Part shown: positions 8,630 through 21,900 of the stretch, piece after piece
Layout: each line of letters begins with the position of its first letter
Numbering within the stretch: the stretch's first letter is position 1
Assembly (NCBI GenBank): GCA_049513975.1
Contig: JBEKVM010000009.1
Coordinates: forward strand, 24,392-88,391
DNA from: JBEKOF01 sp049513975
Lineage (GTDB): Bacteria; Verrucomicrobiota; Verrucomicrobiia; Limisphaerales; Palsa-1400
Reading direction: 5' to 3'
DNA: 64,000 bases
Translations under genes and position numbers: made by a program
The notes under the pieces: generated by a model
Seen by the model: only the letters and a program-made list of their open reading frames with translations
What the model was told of the DNA's origin: nothing
Databases searched by the model: none

Positions 8630-11600
8630 ATGAAACGATTTAACTTATCCCTGGTGTTGATTCTGTGTCTGGGCAGGTGGGCGGCGGCCCAGCCCAGCCC
8701 GGTTTGGTTGAACGTCGGCACATTGACAACGCGGACCAACATTGATGCCAAGGTGTTTATCAACCGCGGGCTGATCTTTTACGATTTGATTAACTCGGAG
8801 CTTTATGAGGGCTTGTTTCCATACGATACTCCCGCCGCGATAGACGGGGTGCTTTTTCAAACGCGGGACACCTTGTATTGGACCAACGCCGGCACGATGG
8901 TGGCCCAGCCGGGGTTCATCTTCAACACGGTCACGGCCACGAGCATCCACCCCGCCGCCGCCTTCAACAACAGCGGCACCATTCTCAGCCTGGACGGTCC
9001 GGTGGCCTTGCTTTATACGCTGGGATTGAACCTTCCGTTCCCGCAGCCTTGGGCGGGGCCGGGCACCAACACCCCCACGCCGTCGGAAATCATGGTTTCG
9101 GCGACGAACATCACGGTCAGCGGCACGATGCTGACGGGGGACCTGGGTCTGCTGCAGCTCAACGGCTGGAACATCAATTTGAAGAACGGGACTTTGGGGG
9201 CGGGAAGCATATCGGAACTGGACACCAATGCGACGGTGAACCAGGGTTTTCCGCAGTTGGCGGCGGTGGATGCCTTGACGGTCTTTGCGCCTCCTGGGGA
9301 TGTGTATGACATCTACTGGAGCATCACCAACAACGCCACCAACGTGGATGACGTTGTGGCCATGTACGAAAGCATTGACCCGGTGTACTATAACCCGCCG
9401 ACACTTTTGGTGGACTTCCCGTACTATATAGGCACGCGGAATGGAGAGATGGACGGTTTTACGGCGAGCCAATACCTGCTCCCGGCGGCCGATTTCTTTC
9501 CCATCAGCGAGTTGCTGGCGGGGCCTGGGGTGATACCGACGGTGACCTCGCCTCCGGTCGCGCCGAAATTTGTGCCCTATGTCTATGCCTACGCCACCCT
9601 CAACGCCAATCCGCTGATCACCAACTATATCTTCAACATCGCGCTGGTGAACACCGCTTTTTTGGATCCTGACATAACCAATCAGGTGGAATTTGCCTTA
9701 TGGGGAATCGGCACGGGGGGCGGGGCTGCCATGGAGGGCATGTTCAAGTTTAGCGCGCCGGTGATGGATATAATCACCGGGCAGATGGAGACCAATTCCA
9801 TTTACTTCATGGATGCCGGGCAGCTGGTTGCGAGCCTGGCCCTGGCCACCAATGCCAGCTATATTTCGGATTCCAGACCGTCCACTTTTGCCATCACCCG
9901 GACCTTGCCCGAGGATTGGGCGCTGCTGGGAGGAGTGCCCGGCAATGCCACGCTGGACGAGGTGCTGCCTTATCTCTACAACCCCGGCTCCATCGAAAGC
10001 AACACCGCGCCGATGAGAAGCGCGTTTTATTGCGCGCAGGTGGGCCGGGATCCGGAGGTGGCGAACGGCTTGTTCGATTACACGGCCACGGTGCTGGGAA
10101 CGGTGCATTCGGGCATGCCGGACCCGACCAATGAGGCGGGGCGGATTGAAATCAACGCTGTCAAGACCAACGACGTGAGCAATCTGAGGTTGCTGGCCAA
10201 CGGGGTGGTGAGGATGACCTCGCCCAACCTGGTGGGGTCGCCGCAAGGGTCGGACTTTGGCAACATGAATGTGGATTTGGGCAATGTGAAAGGCCCGCTG
10301 CTCATCACCAACCTTTTCCCGACCAATTTCCACCGGCTGCGCGGGGACATTGCGGCTTATTCGGTGGATTGGTTGAACCGGCAAACCAACAATGGCCTGG
10401 GCAGCACCAACCGCATCACCAACTTTATTTACACCCATGTGCTGATATTGGACCAGGACTTGCGGGACAACTTCAAGACGACGGGTTTGAACGTGGCGTT
10501 GCGCGGGAGCAATGTGGTGGTGGACGACCCGTTGACGGTGATTACGAGCGCGCTGTTTCAGGCGAGCAACCTCACTTTCAATTCCAGCGTTCATCTCAAG
10601 GACGCCGCCGGCGCGCTGCAGACGGCCACGGTGCCGGGCCTGAAGAATTGGCTGATCGGGAACGGCGGCTCGGTCGCGGCGGACAATTACATTAACGTCG
10701 GGGTGGCGGCCAGTGCCAGCCCGGTCAACCCCACCAAGCAGAACACGCCCATTCTGACCATGACCAACCTGGGCCGGATCACGTCGCAACAGATTGAGTT
10801 GCAATCGCAGATTTTTGCCAATGGCGGCAACATTGTCAGCACCAACAACGGTTCGATTGCGCTCAACGCCATCACCAATTACCTGGGGGCGGGAGTGCTG
10901 GGCCTGACCAACACGATGCAGGCCGAGGGGGACGTCAACCTGACTTCCACCTCGATCCAGGCGACCAATTCCATCATTCTGGCCGGGCAGGCGGGCAACG
11001 GGCGGTTGTATCTTTATGCCAGCAGCGAATTGACGGACCATCTGCCCAACACGGCTTCGACCAACGCCTACGCCACCAATCTCTGGCAGGTCACGGGCGG
11101 ATTCTCCCTGCCGGTCAAGCCGGCGAGCGGGGACCTTTATGGGACGCAGATCAAGACGATCGCGGCGGTGGCCAGCGGGAGGGTGGTGCATGTCTGGGCG
11201 GGACAGGATCTGGGGGCGACGGTGGCCGGTTTTTACAACAACGAGGTGATCGGCCATTTGATTCTGGATCGGACGACCAACGCCACCCTGCAGTTCAGCG
11301 CGGCGGGGAAGAAGAACGCGATGTATGTGGATTATCTGGAATTGCAGGACCTGGCCTATAGCGAATACCACAAGGGGCTGGTGGTGGATCCGAATTTCAC
11401 GATTTATTTTGCCAACGCCAACGTGGAGCCGGGGAAGTTACATCAGGTTTATTCCAATATTGTGTGGGTGCCGCAGTTTGCCGGGCCCAACAGCACCACC
11501 AATGTCGCCTATCTGGGCGGAAGCAACTGCCTGATGAATGCGGCGCTGCGCGCCAGCTCGGACATATCCACCGCCGGCGATGGCATCGTCAATCTGAACA

Positions 11601-12919
11601 ACCCGTATCCCTTGAACAACCCGAGCGTGGGGGCGATACCGTGTCCCACGCTGGTGACCGCGACGGAGACCTTGCCGGTGGCCAATGGGCTGGGCGGCCA
11701 AACGCTGGTGCTTTGGACGACGGGGCAGGGGATCATCACGCCGAATTTGACGCAGAAAGGGGTGACGGCCGGGCAAAGCAACACCCTGACGGCGGTGCCC
11801 GCGTCGGGCTGGCTGTTTCTGGGTTGGAGCGGCGCGGTGGTTTCCACCCATCCGACCATCACGTTTGAGACGCCGACGAATGTTTTTTCATTTTTGACGG
11901 CCAATTTCATCACCAACCCGTTCATCGGGCTGGCGGGAGTGTATAACGGGCTGTTCCTTCCGAGCAACGCGGTGGTGGCGGGCAACAACTCCGGGGCGGT
12001 GACCTTCACGTTGAACCGCCAGGGTGTTTTCTCCGGCAAATTGCGCCTGGGGACCACCAATTATCCCTTCAGTTCCCAGTTTAACATCGCCAATACCGCC
12101 ACCCTGTCGGCCACCAATGGGACCAACGTCCTGGCCGTGGCCTTGGCGGTGGGCAATCCGCCGCAGTCCGACCAGGCCACGGGGAGCGTGACCAATGCGA
12201 AGTTTGACGCCAGCCTGGTGGCGTATCATGCGCCGGTCTGGACGGCGGCCAATCCCGCTCCGCAAGCGGGGAGTTACACGCTGGCCTTGCCCGGCAATGG
12301 GGACGCCGCGGCCAGCCCCGGGGGCGACAGTTACGGCACCGTGACGGTGGACGCGCTGGGGAATCTGACGGCGGTCGGCACCCTGGCCGATAACGTGAGT
12401 TTCAGCCAGTCGGTGCCGGTGTCGAAAGGCGGGCAATGGGGGCTGTATTTCCTGCCGGCGGGAGTGCCGCAGGCGGTGCTGGGCTGGGTGAACTTTGACA
12501 CGACGAACGGGACGTTCAGCGGGACGGTGACTTGGACGAAGGAGAGCGGGCCCGGAACATATTATACCAACGGTTTTACCAACAGTTCGGTTTTGCTGGG
12601 GAGCATTTATTCGGCGGCCTATCAAAGGACCAACGGGCTGGCGTTCAACAACCCGACCCTGGCGCTGAGCGGGGGGAATCTGCCGCTGGAGGTCATTGAG
12701 CCGGTGAAGTTGAGCGGGCTGGAGACCTATGTGTCGGCGGACAAGAGTTTGACGCTGACGATTAACCCGTCCACAGGAGGTTTTAGCGGGCAGTATGTCG
12801 CGCCGGGGACGAGCAAGAAAATACCGCTGGCGGGAGTGGTGTTGCAAATGCAGGACGTGGCGCGCGGGTTGTTCCTGGGGACCAACCAGAGCGGGGAAGT
12901 GTTGTTGCAGGGAAATTAA
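8630..12919 (+). CDS. large exported repeat protein with InlB-like repeat
   Basis: About 1430 residues starting at the ATG at 8630, which directly precedes a signal peptide (LSLVLILCLGRWAAAQ). The frame stays open further upstream, but that part overlaps the previous gene's low-complexity tail and is unlikely to be translated. The long middle region is strand-rich and Asn/Thr-rich (SIALNAITNYLGAGVLGLTN), reminiscent of haemagglutinin or autotransporter passenger repeats. Near residues 1010-1080 is an InlB/Bacterial_Ig-like segment (VPASGWLFLGWSGAV). Residues 1095-1430 hold two Gly-rich modules of the 'G.Y.G.F....GVFSGKLRLG' kind. No membrane-anchoring beta-barrel is evident. Function unknown; the context suggests a secreted or surface-attached structural protein. 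Confidence 0.7.
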   Translation: MKRFNLSLVLILCLGRWAAAQPSPVWLNVGTLTTRTNIDAKVFINRGLIFYDLINSELYEGLFPYDTPAAIDGVLFQTRDTLYWTNAGTMVAQPGFIFNTVTATSIHPAAAFNNSGTILSLDGPVALLYTLGLNLPFPQPWAGPGTNTPTPSEIMVSATNITVSGTMLTGDLGLLQLNGWNINLKNGTLGAGSISELDTNATVNQGFPQLAAVDALTVFAPPGDVYDIYWSITNNATNVDDVVAMYESIDPVYYNPPTLLVDFPYYIGTRNGEMDGFTASQYLLPAADFFPISELLAGPGVIPTVTSPPVAPKFVPYVYAYATLNANPLITNYIFNIALVNTAFLDPDITNQVEFALWGIGTGGGAAMEGMFKFSAPVMDIITGQMETNSIYFMDAGQLVASLALATNASYISDSRPSTFAITRTLPEDWALLGGVPGNATLDEVLPYLYNPGSIESNTAPMRSAFYCAQVGRDPEVANGLFDYTATVLGTVHSGMPDPTNEAGRIEINAVKTNDVSNLRLLANGVVRMTSPNLVGSPQGSDFGNMNVDLGNVKGPLLITNLFPTNFHRLRGDIAAYSVDWLNRQTNNGLGSTNRITNFIYTHVLILDQDLRDNFKTTGLNVALRGSNVVVDDPLTVITSALFQASNLTFNSSVHLKDAAGALQTATVPGLKNWLIGNGGSVAADNYINVGVAASASPVNPTKQNTPILTMTNLGRITSQQIELQSQIFANGGNIVSTNNGSIALNAITNYLGAGVLGLTNTMQAEGDVNLTSTSIQATNSIILAGQAGNGRLYLYASSELTDHLPNTASTNAYATNLWQVTGGFSLPVKPASGDLYGTQIKTIAAVASGRVVHVWAGQDLGATVAGFYNNEVIGHLILDRTTNATLQFSAAGKKNAMYVDYLELQDLAYSEYHKGLVVDPNFTIYFANANVEPGKLHQVYSNIVWVPQFAGPNSTTNVAYLGGSNCLMNAALRASSDISTAGDGIVNLNNPYPLNNPSVGAIPCPTLVTATETLPVANGLGGQTLVLWTTGQGIITPNLTQKGVTAGQSNTLTAVPASGWLFLGWSGAVVSTHPTITFETPTNVFSFLTANFITNPFIGLAGVYNGLFLPSNAVVAGNNSGAVTFTLNRQGVFSGKLRLGTTNYPFSSQFNIANTATLSATNGTNVLAVALAVGNPPQSDQATGSVTNAKFDASLVAYHAPVWTAANPAPQAGSYTLALPGNGDAAASPGGDSYGTVTVDALGNLTAVGTLADNVSFSQSVPVSKGGQWGLYFLPAGVPQAVLGWVNFDTTNGTFSGTVTWTKESGPGTYYTNGFTNSSVLLGSIYSAAYQRTNGLAFNNPTLALSGGNLPLEVIEPVKLSGLETYVSADKSLTLTINPSTGGFSGQYVAPGTSKKIPLAGVVLQMQDVARGLFLGTNQSGEVLLQGN

Positions 12920-12963
12920 GCGGGTCTGCCGCCCAATAGCGACGGAAACCAGAATTAGATTTT

Positions 12964-15900
12964 ATGCAAAATGAAACCAATTTGAGGCGGGCCGGGAGGA
13001 GCCTGGCGCCGAGGTGGTTGCTGGCGGTTTTTTTTGGCGTGCTGGTTGACGCGCACGCCCAGCTTCCGCCCGCCAACGACAATATGACCAACGCCCAGGT
13101 GCTTCTGGGGCTGTCGGGGACAGTGACCGGGAACAACGTGCTGGCGACGTTGGAGGTGGGGGAACCCGCGCCGGTGGCGGGGGTGGCCTCGGCCGCCAGC
13201 ATCTGGTATCTGTGGACGGCGCCGAGCACCAACTGGATGGATTTTGACACGCACAACAGCACGGACACCAATTACAACACGCTGGACACGGTGATGGCGG
13301 TCTATAGCCTGAACGGCCCGTTGCGTTACGGCAGCCTGACCAAAGTGGCGAGCAACGACGACGATCCCAACGCCGCAGCCTGGCCCCTGGTCAGCCGCGT
13401 CAATTTCCTGGCCATCCCCGGCACGACCTACCTGATTCAGTTGGAGGGCAAGATCGTCAACGGCGTCACCAATGAAGGCAACATCGTGCTGGACTGGAGC
13501 CCGTCGGTTTTTGCCGGGATTTTCAGTTTCAGCACCAACGCTTTTGTGTTTGGCTCGGAGGACAACGCCTTGCTGTCGGCCAACAACACCATTACGCCGA
13601 CCTTGATGAACACGGCGGGGGGCGTGACCAATATCGGCAGCACGGCCAACAGCGGCGAGTGCCGGGTAACGATCAAGCGCAGCGGCGGCTACAACGGGCG
13701 GGTGCAGGTGGATATGCTGGTGACGAATGACTATTACGAGAATCAATACAAGACGAACATGTGGGCCACGAATATTTACTTCGAGACGGTGGACCTGAAC
13801 TACAACCTGCTGCTCTCGGCCGGGTGGACCAATTATTTTTTCACGAACATGGACCTGACGTATATCCTGCAATACGACACCAACGGAATCCTCAGCACGT
13901 ATTACCTGACGAACTGGGTCACCATTATTGGGACGAACCTCTATAATCCAGCCACCATTCCGCCGCTGACGACCACCATAACCATATCGAATACATACAA
14001 CTCGAATGTGCCGCCGGTGGATATAACGGGCTTCCTCACCAATATCACCGCGACCAATTTCGACGCAACGGGGACAAATCCCGTGTCGTACGTCCTGGCC
14101 GTGACCAATCTCACCTTCGCCAATCCTCCGACCGCCATCGTTTACGTCCCCTCGGCGAAAAACGGGGTGGATTACCGGGCGACCGACTACCAGACGGTGA
14201 CGTTCGATGATTACCAGATGAGCAAGGATGTCTTCATAAACGTGCTCCCCACGTCCCCCAGCCCAACCGGGCCGGATTACCCGGACCCGTTCGGAAACCT
14301 GCTTGCGCCGGGAATCTCCCGGCGGGTAATACTGGTGCTGACGAATGCGCGGCTGGATCCGCTGGAAAGCCTGGATGTGGCCGCGCCCCTGGTCGCCCCC
14401 AACAATTTGCCATCGGTTGGCGTGGGACTCTACGCCAACACCGGCGTGGCGGTGGCGGGCATCGAGGATTTTTATGCCCCGCCGGTGTTAATGGGGCAAC
14501 CGATCCCGGGCACCAACTACGAGCTGGTCAACTTTATCCGGCGGACATTCCGATGCAACAAACCGAAGTTGCTCTCCACCAACACCACGGTTTCGATTCC
14601 TGTTGAGCGCTACAATCTCGGTACAGACGTCGGGGCGTTGACGGTTGAGTACGTCATCAATGCTCATTACCCCTTGGGCGCGAGTGATACAAGTTGGACC
14701 CAGGCGGCCAGTTTGTCCGGTTTGGAGGCCGGGGCGGACAATGCCATCGGCCAGGTGAATGGCTTCACGTTTCCTTTGGGCAACTACGATTTTACGGTCC
14801 CTTACGCCGGCCATTTTGGCACCATAACGTGGGGTCCCGGTCAATCCGGCTTCCAAAACATCACCATCACGAACAACAATAACGGGGCGGTGGAGTTCGA
14901 CATGGAGTACTCCATCAGCCTGTACATTCCACCCGATCCGTACGATTCCACCCCGGAGACAACGCCGGCGCAAATCGGCAATATCGGCACGGCGAATGTC
15001 ATTATTCAATTCGATCAGAGGGACACTCAGCAGCAACCCGGCGGGGCGGCGGACCGGGATTGGAACCAGAATGGTTTGGCGAGTTCGTTCCCACCGTTCA
15101 ACCCGCTGCCGGGTGCGGACAATGAGGTGCTGGGGATAGCGGTGCAGGCGGACGGCGGCGCGGTGATCGGGGGGCATTTTCAGGCTTATGATTCCACCAA
15201 TTTCAATTATCTGGTGCGGGCGCTGCCCACCGGGCTGCCGGATTTCAGTTTTAATTCGGGGGTGGGCATCATCGGCCCCAATGATTTCGTAGCGGCCGTG
15301 GTGATTGATGCCAATGGGAAAATTCTGATTGCAGGCAACTTCACCTCCTTCAACGGGGTGACGGCCAACCGAGTGGCGCGGCTGAATAGTGACGGGTCGC
15401 TGGACACGAGCTTCAACACCGGCCGCGGGGCGGACGGGACGGTCTGGGCGCTGGCGCTGGACCCCAACGGCAATGTGGTGATCGGCGGCGACTTTCTGAC
15501 GTTCAATTCCACCAACCGGGTCCATATTGCGCGGCTGCTGCCGACAGGTTCCCTGGATACGAGCTTTGATCCGGGATCAGGAACGGACCAAAACTTCGAC
15601 GGGGTCGGGGTGCGGACGGTGGCGGCCGACTCGCTGGGCGACGTGGTGATAGGCGGGGCCTTCTCCTATGTCAACGGCACCAATTGGCCCGGGCTGGCCC
15701 GATTGCTGCCCAGCGGCGCGCTGGACACCAACTTCAATCCGGGCACGGACGTGCATGGGACGGTTTACGGCGTGGCGGTGCAGTCGCCGGGGAACCAGAT
15801 CGTGATCGGGGGGAATTTCTCAGTGGTGGGCCTGACCAATGTGCCTTGCATTGCCCGGCTGAATTATAACGGGTCGGTGGACAATAGCTTCGCGCCCGGG

Positions 15901-18900
15901 GCCGGGGTCAACGGCCCGGTGTATTGCGTGGCGATTCAGCCGTCCGACCAGAAGATATTGATTGGAGGGCAGTTCACCAGTGTAGGGACGGTGCGGCGCG
16001 TCGGCTATGCGCGGTTGCTGCCCAACGGCTGGGTGGACACCAGTTTCATGGATACGTCTTACAATCAATTCGCCGGGCTGATCAACCATTATAACAACCC
16101 CTTTGCGGTCAACCCGAACGATCTGCCGATTCCGACGACTTACAACACGCCGAATTATGTCAAAGCCATGGCCGTGGAGCCCAGTGGCAACATCATGATC
16201 GGGGGCAGTTTTGCGCGATTGGGTGGCGGGGTTCGTCGGGACGATGTGAACCTGCGCTGGAACGTGGCCAGCATCATCGGTGCGCCCACCCTGGGGCCGC
16301 AAGGGACAGGCGGAGGGCTGGGCAATTACCCCGGGAACATGACGTTCACCCAGAGCACCTACACCGGCGAAAACCACATTCCCTCCGCCTCGGTGACGGT
16401 GGCGCGTGTCGACGGCAGCCTGGGAAGAATCAACATCATGCTGGCCAGCAACACCCTGCCGGCCGGGCCGGGCGCGGCCGGGGCCGCGGACTTTGGTTTG
16501 ATCAACAATGGCTATATCCAATACCCCGCTTCGGGCCTCATCATCGTTTCGGAGAACGGGATGAACGGCTACGGATGGAGAGCGGGCGACGGCCTGTATG
16601 GCCCCAACAATCTGACCGAGTTGGGCGGCGGGTCGGTCCCCCTCCTGTTGAGCATCGCCACCTCCACGACCAAGCAGGGGCCAAACCTCACCTCCGGCCT
16701 GTCGCTGTCGGTCAACGACCTGGACACCTTTAATCTGGGGGGCATGACCATCCCGACCTATCCGGCGCCGGGCACGACGCTGGCCAGCCTGGAAATTATA
16801 AATGACAACTTCCCCGCCGGCACTTTTGGATTCAGCCAGACCAATTACAACGTGCTGGAAAGCGCGGGCAACGCCACCATCACGGTGCTGCGCACCAACG
16901 GCAGTTACGGGGGGATCAATCTGAGCTATCAAACCCGGAACGGGTACACGAATGATCCCGGCGTGCAGTCGGCCATCGGGGGCAGGGATTACGGCAGCAT
17001 AACGAGCGGGACGCTGACGTTTTCGGACGAGCAAGTCAGCGCCAGTTTCCAGGTCCCGATCACCAATTTCTCGACGCTGCAGTCGAACAAGTTTTTCAAC
17101 GTGGTCTTGACCAAAGTGTCCACGCCCGGGAATTTCGACACGAATAATCCGCCGCTGCTGGTGACCAACGCGGTGGTGACGATAGTGGACAATCATTTTC
17201 AGCCGGGGCACTTGAGCTTTAACAGCGCGGCCTACAGCGTGACCAAGGGGGGGACGGCGTCCATCGGCATCCAGCGCACGGGCGGGGCGCTGGGGATCGT
17301 GTCGGTGGCCTGCCTGACCAGCGACCTGACCGCCAGCAATGGAATCAACTACACGACGGTTTCCAATTATTTGACGTGGACCAACGGGGACGTGTCGGTG
17401 AAGACGGTGAGCATCCCCACCATAGAGGATCATGTGGTGGAAGGAACCAAGAGCTTCGCGGTGTATCTGACCAACGCGTATGTGCCGCCGGTGGGCAACG
17501 GGGGGCAGACCAACAACAGCCTGGTGCTGATCTACCCAAGCAGCGCGGTGGTGAACATTGCGGACGATGATTTTTACGGCCAGCTCAATTTGGCGCCGAC
17601 CAACATCAACGTGTTGCAGAACGCCGGGCAGGTGTTGGTGACGGTGGCGCGGACCGGGGGCACGGTGGGAACCATCTCGGTCAATTATGCCACCGCCAAC
17701 GGCAGCGGCTTGATCCCGCCGTTGCAGCCGGCGCAGGCGGGGACCAACTACGGGGCGACCAACGGCACGCTGATTTTTGGGGACGGGGTGACGAGCCAGA
17801 CCTTTACGGTGCCCATATACTATACGCCGACGGAAAGCAACGCGGCCAACCGCGTGATCAGCCTGACGCTGTCGAACCCCAATCCGCCGGCCATCACCAA
17901 CGGCAATCCCTTCCCCAAGACCGGGACGATTACGATACTGGACCCGCAATTGGTGACGGGTTCGCCCGGGTCGGTGGACACGACGCTGGGGACGGGGGTG
18001 GGATTCAACAACGTGGTGAACTCGTTGAGCCTGCAGCCGGACGGGAAGATATTGGCGGGGGGACTATTCACCTATGTCAATTACTTTCCTGTTAACCAGG
18101 TGGCGCGGCTGAATGCGGACGGATCGGTGGACGGCAGTTTTCTTTATCAGCAGGCGGGATCGGACGGCCAGGTGCAGGCGGTGCTGAGCCAAACGCCGGA
18201 TGCGGGCCAGGTCAATGGCTCGATCATGGTGGCGGGCAGCTTTGCGCACTTTGACGAAATACCGTTCAACAACATTGCCCGGTTGAATCTGGATGGGTCG
18301 CTGGACACGACGTTTAACCCCGGGGCGGGGGCGGACAACACGGTCTATACGGTGGTGGAAACCTTTCTGGCGCCGGTGACGAACAACGGGACGCCGATGC
18401 GGGCGTATCTGATCGGCGGCAGTTTTGCCAATTTCAACGGGGTGCAACGGAGCGGAGTGGCGCGGCTGATCGGGGTGTTCCCCAACGCCGGGCAGGTGGA
18501 TTTGAACTTTAACCCCGGCAACGGGGTGACGAGCACCAATGGGGCGGTGCATGCTTTGGCGGTGCAAGGGGACGGCAAAGTGTTAGTGGGCGGTGATTTC
18601 ACCTCGTTTAACAACGTCTCTTATCACCACCTGGTGCGTTTGAAGCTGGATGGCTCGGTGGACCCGACGTTTAACGCGGACACCGGCAGCTCGGTGCTGG
18701 GTTCGGTCCATGCCATCGCCATCCAAACCGACGGGCAGATCGTCATCGGGGGAGTGTTCACCAACGTCAACGGGGTGAACTTGAATCATATCGCCCGCCT
18801 GAACCCGGACGGGAGTGTGGACGCGAGCTTCAACGTGGGGGTGGGGGCCAACAATACGGTGGAGGCGCTGGCCATAGATTCGCAAGGGAGGATTCTGGCG

Positions 18901-21900
18901 GGCGGGCAGTTTACCCGGGCCAGCGGGGTGACGCGCAATGCCATGACGCGGTTCAATCCGGACGGGACAGTGGATCCGACGATCAACTTTGGGGCGGGCG
19001 CCAACGGCTACGTTCATGCCATGGCCATCCAGGGCAATGACGAAATCAACGTGGGCGGTTCCTTTACGACATTTGGCGGGTATGCGCAGAATAATTTCAC
19101 GCGGTTGTTTGGCGGCGCGATTTCCGGCCCGGGGACGCTGGCATTCACCGGACCGATCTTTGGGGCGGTGCAGAATCAAACCAACGCGGTGGTGACGGTG
19201 CAACGGACCGGCGGGACGGGCAACGCCACCTTCCCGGTGGTCAGCGCGGTGGTGACTACGGCGGACGGGACGGCGCTGAACGGGGTGGATTACACCGGGG
19301 TGACCAACACGGTGAGCTTCCCCATCGGGGAAACGTTCACCAACGTGCTGGTGCCGGTGATTAACAACGGGGTGGTGGGGAGCAACCGGTTTTTCACGGT
19401 TAATTTGTCCGACCCGGTGGCGGCGTCGCTGGGGTTCCAGTCCTCGGCCGAGGTGATCATCACCAACGCCAACTCGGCGGTTTCCTTCTCGTCGTCGAGT
19501 TACCGGCAGTCGGAAAACGCGCCCGGCGGGGCGGCGGTCATACCGGTGGTGCGCGTGGGCAATCCCATCAGCACCCTGACGGTGACGGCCTATACGGGGA
19601 CCAACGGCACGGCGACGCCTGGAGTCAACTATATTCCCGTCACCAACGTGCTGGTCTTTGGTCCGGGTGTGAGCACCAACCTGTGGCTGGTGCCGCTTTT
19701 CAACAACACCAACATGTTGAGCGATCAAACGGTGGATCTGGAATTGAGCAATTCCATCGGCGGCTTCCTGACGACGCCGAGCGAGGCGACGCTGACCATA
19801 GCCACCGTCTATGCCGGGCCCGGGGTGGTTGCCTTCGACCAGCCCAGCTATACGGTGAGCGAAGGGGTGACCAACGAGGTCATCAACGTGATTCGGAGCA
19901 ACGGTCTGACGGGTCCGATCTCGGTGGCGTTCGCCACCAGCAACGGCACGGCCACGGCGGGGATCAACTATCAGGCGGTCAGTACAGTCCTGAATTTTTC
20001 GGACGGTCAATCTTCCCAGAGCGTCACCATCCCGGTCTATCAGCTCGCCACTGCGTCTCCGGATACGACGGTTCTGCTGAACCTTTTCAACCCCACCAAT
20101 ACAACGATCAGCGGGTCGAGCGTGGAAACGCTGACGATTCAGAACGACATCCAGGACTTTTACATGGACAGTCCGGACTACTTCGTCAGCGAAGCTTCGG
20201 GAACGGTGACGGTGAGCATCCGGCGCAACGGACCGACCAACGGCACCATCTCGGTGGGATATACCACCGTGTCCCCGACCAATGCGGCCGGGACCAATGG
20301 CTATGCCATACCCGGGCTGAATTACGGACCGACCAACGGGGTCCTGACTTTTGGGCCGGGCCAGACCTTCGAGACGGTGCCAATAGCGATTTACCAGCAA
20401 AACACGGTGGACGCGCCGGAAACCTTCCAGGTGGTCCTGACCAACCAAATCGGGGGAACGAATGTAGAAACCCCGGGGACGCAAATAGGGATTCCGGGGG
20501 CGGCGGTGGTGACGATCATTGGGGATGTGACGGGATTTGAACTGGCGACCAATGCCTACATCACGGGGGAAAATGGCAGCAACGTGGTGGTGACGGTCAA
20601 CCGGTTGAACGTCAATACAGGAGCGGTCTCGGTCAATTTTGCGACGGTCAACGGCACGGCGGTGGCGGGAGTGGATTATGTGGCGACCAACGGGGTGCTG
20701 CTGTTTGCGGACGGGATTGCGAGCAACAATGTGACGCTGACGATTCTGAATCCCGGGGTTTTGGAGAACACGAAGGCCTTCAATTTTGTCCTGTCCAACC
20801 CGGTTTCCACGATCTCCACCAATATTTACCTGCTGTCGCCCTCCAACGCGGTGATCACGATCACCAACACGATCACGGCGATCAGCTTTTCCAGCGCGGC
20901 TTATGCGGTGAACGAAAAAGGGGTGCAGGTGCAGATCAACGTGTTGGTCGGCGGCGTGACCAATACGAACACGAGCGTGCAGTTTGCCACTGCGGATGGA
21001 ACGGGCAAGGCCGGGGTCAATTACTTTGCCACCAATGGCACGCTGAACTTTGCCCCCGGGGTGACTTCGCAGAGTTTTACGATAGATGTGATTGACGATC
21101 ATATCATCACGGCGGACCACACGGTGGTATTGAGCCTGAGCAATCCGGAGGGGCAAGGGCCGATTGCGCCGATTCTCAGTCCGCCCAGCACCGCCATTCT
21201 CACCATTCAGGAGGGCGACGGGTCGTATGTGATTGCGGCGGGCACGGCGCTGGCGTATGAAAGCTTCCGGCCGACCAACGGGCTGATTGATCCGGGGGAA
21301 ACGGTCACGGTGGACTTTGGCTTGCGGTGCATTTCCGGCGGGAACACCACCAACCTGGTGGCGACCCTGGAGGCCAACAGCGGGGTGACGCCGGTGGTGC
21401 CCAACGCGCAAACCTACGGGGCGCTGGCGCAAGGCGGCCATGCGGTTTCCCAGCCGTTCACCTTCACCGCCAATGGCACGAACAGCCAGGTGATCAGCGC
21501 GGTCTTCCAACTTCAGGACGGCCCGCGCAATCTGGCGACCGCGGTGTTTTCCTTCACCCTGGGCACGACCACGACCACCTTCTCCAATCCCGGCCTGATT
21601 TCCGTTCCCGCCACCAATTTCGTGCCCAATCCGGCGGAAGGCCCGTCCGGCCCGTATCCATCCTCCATCCCCGTGTCAGGGGTGGCAGGGAGCGTGGGCA
21701 AAGTGACGGTGACGGTGAGCAATCTGACGCACAGCCTGCCGAGCGACATTGAAATCGTGCTGGTTTCACCGGCGACCAATGCGTTGCTGATGAACGATGT
21801 GGGCGGGGCCTACGGGGTGGGGGTGACCAACTTCACCGTGACCTTTGACGATGCCGCCGCCACCTATCTGTCGAGCAACCAGCTTGTCAACAATATATCA

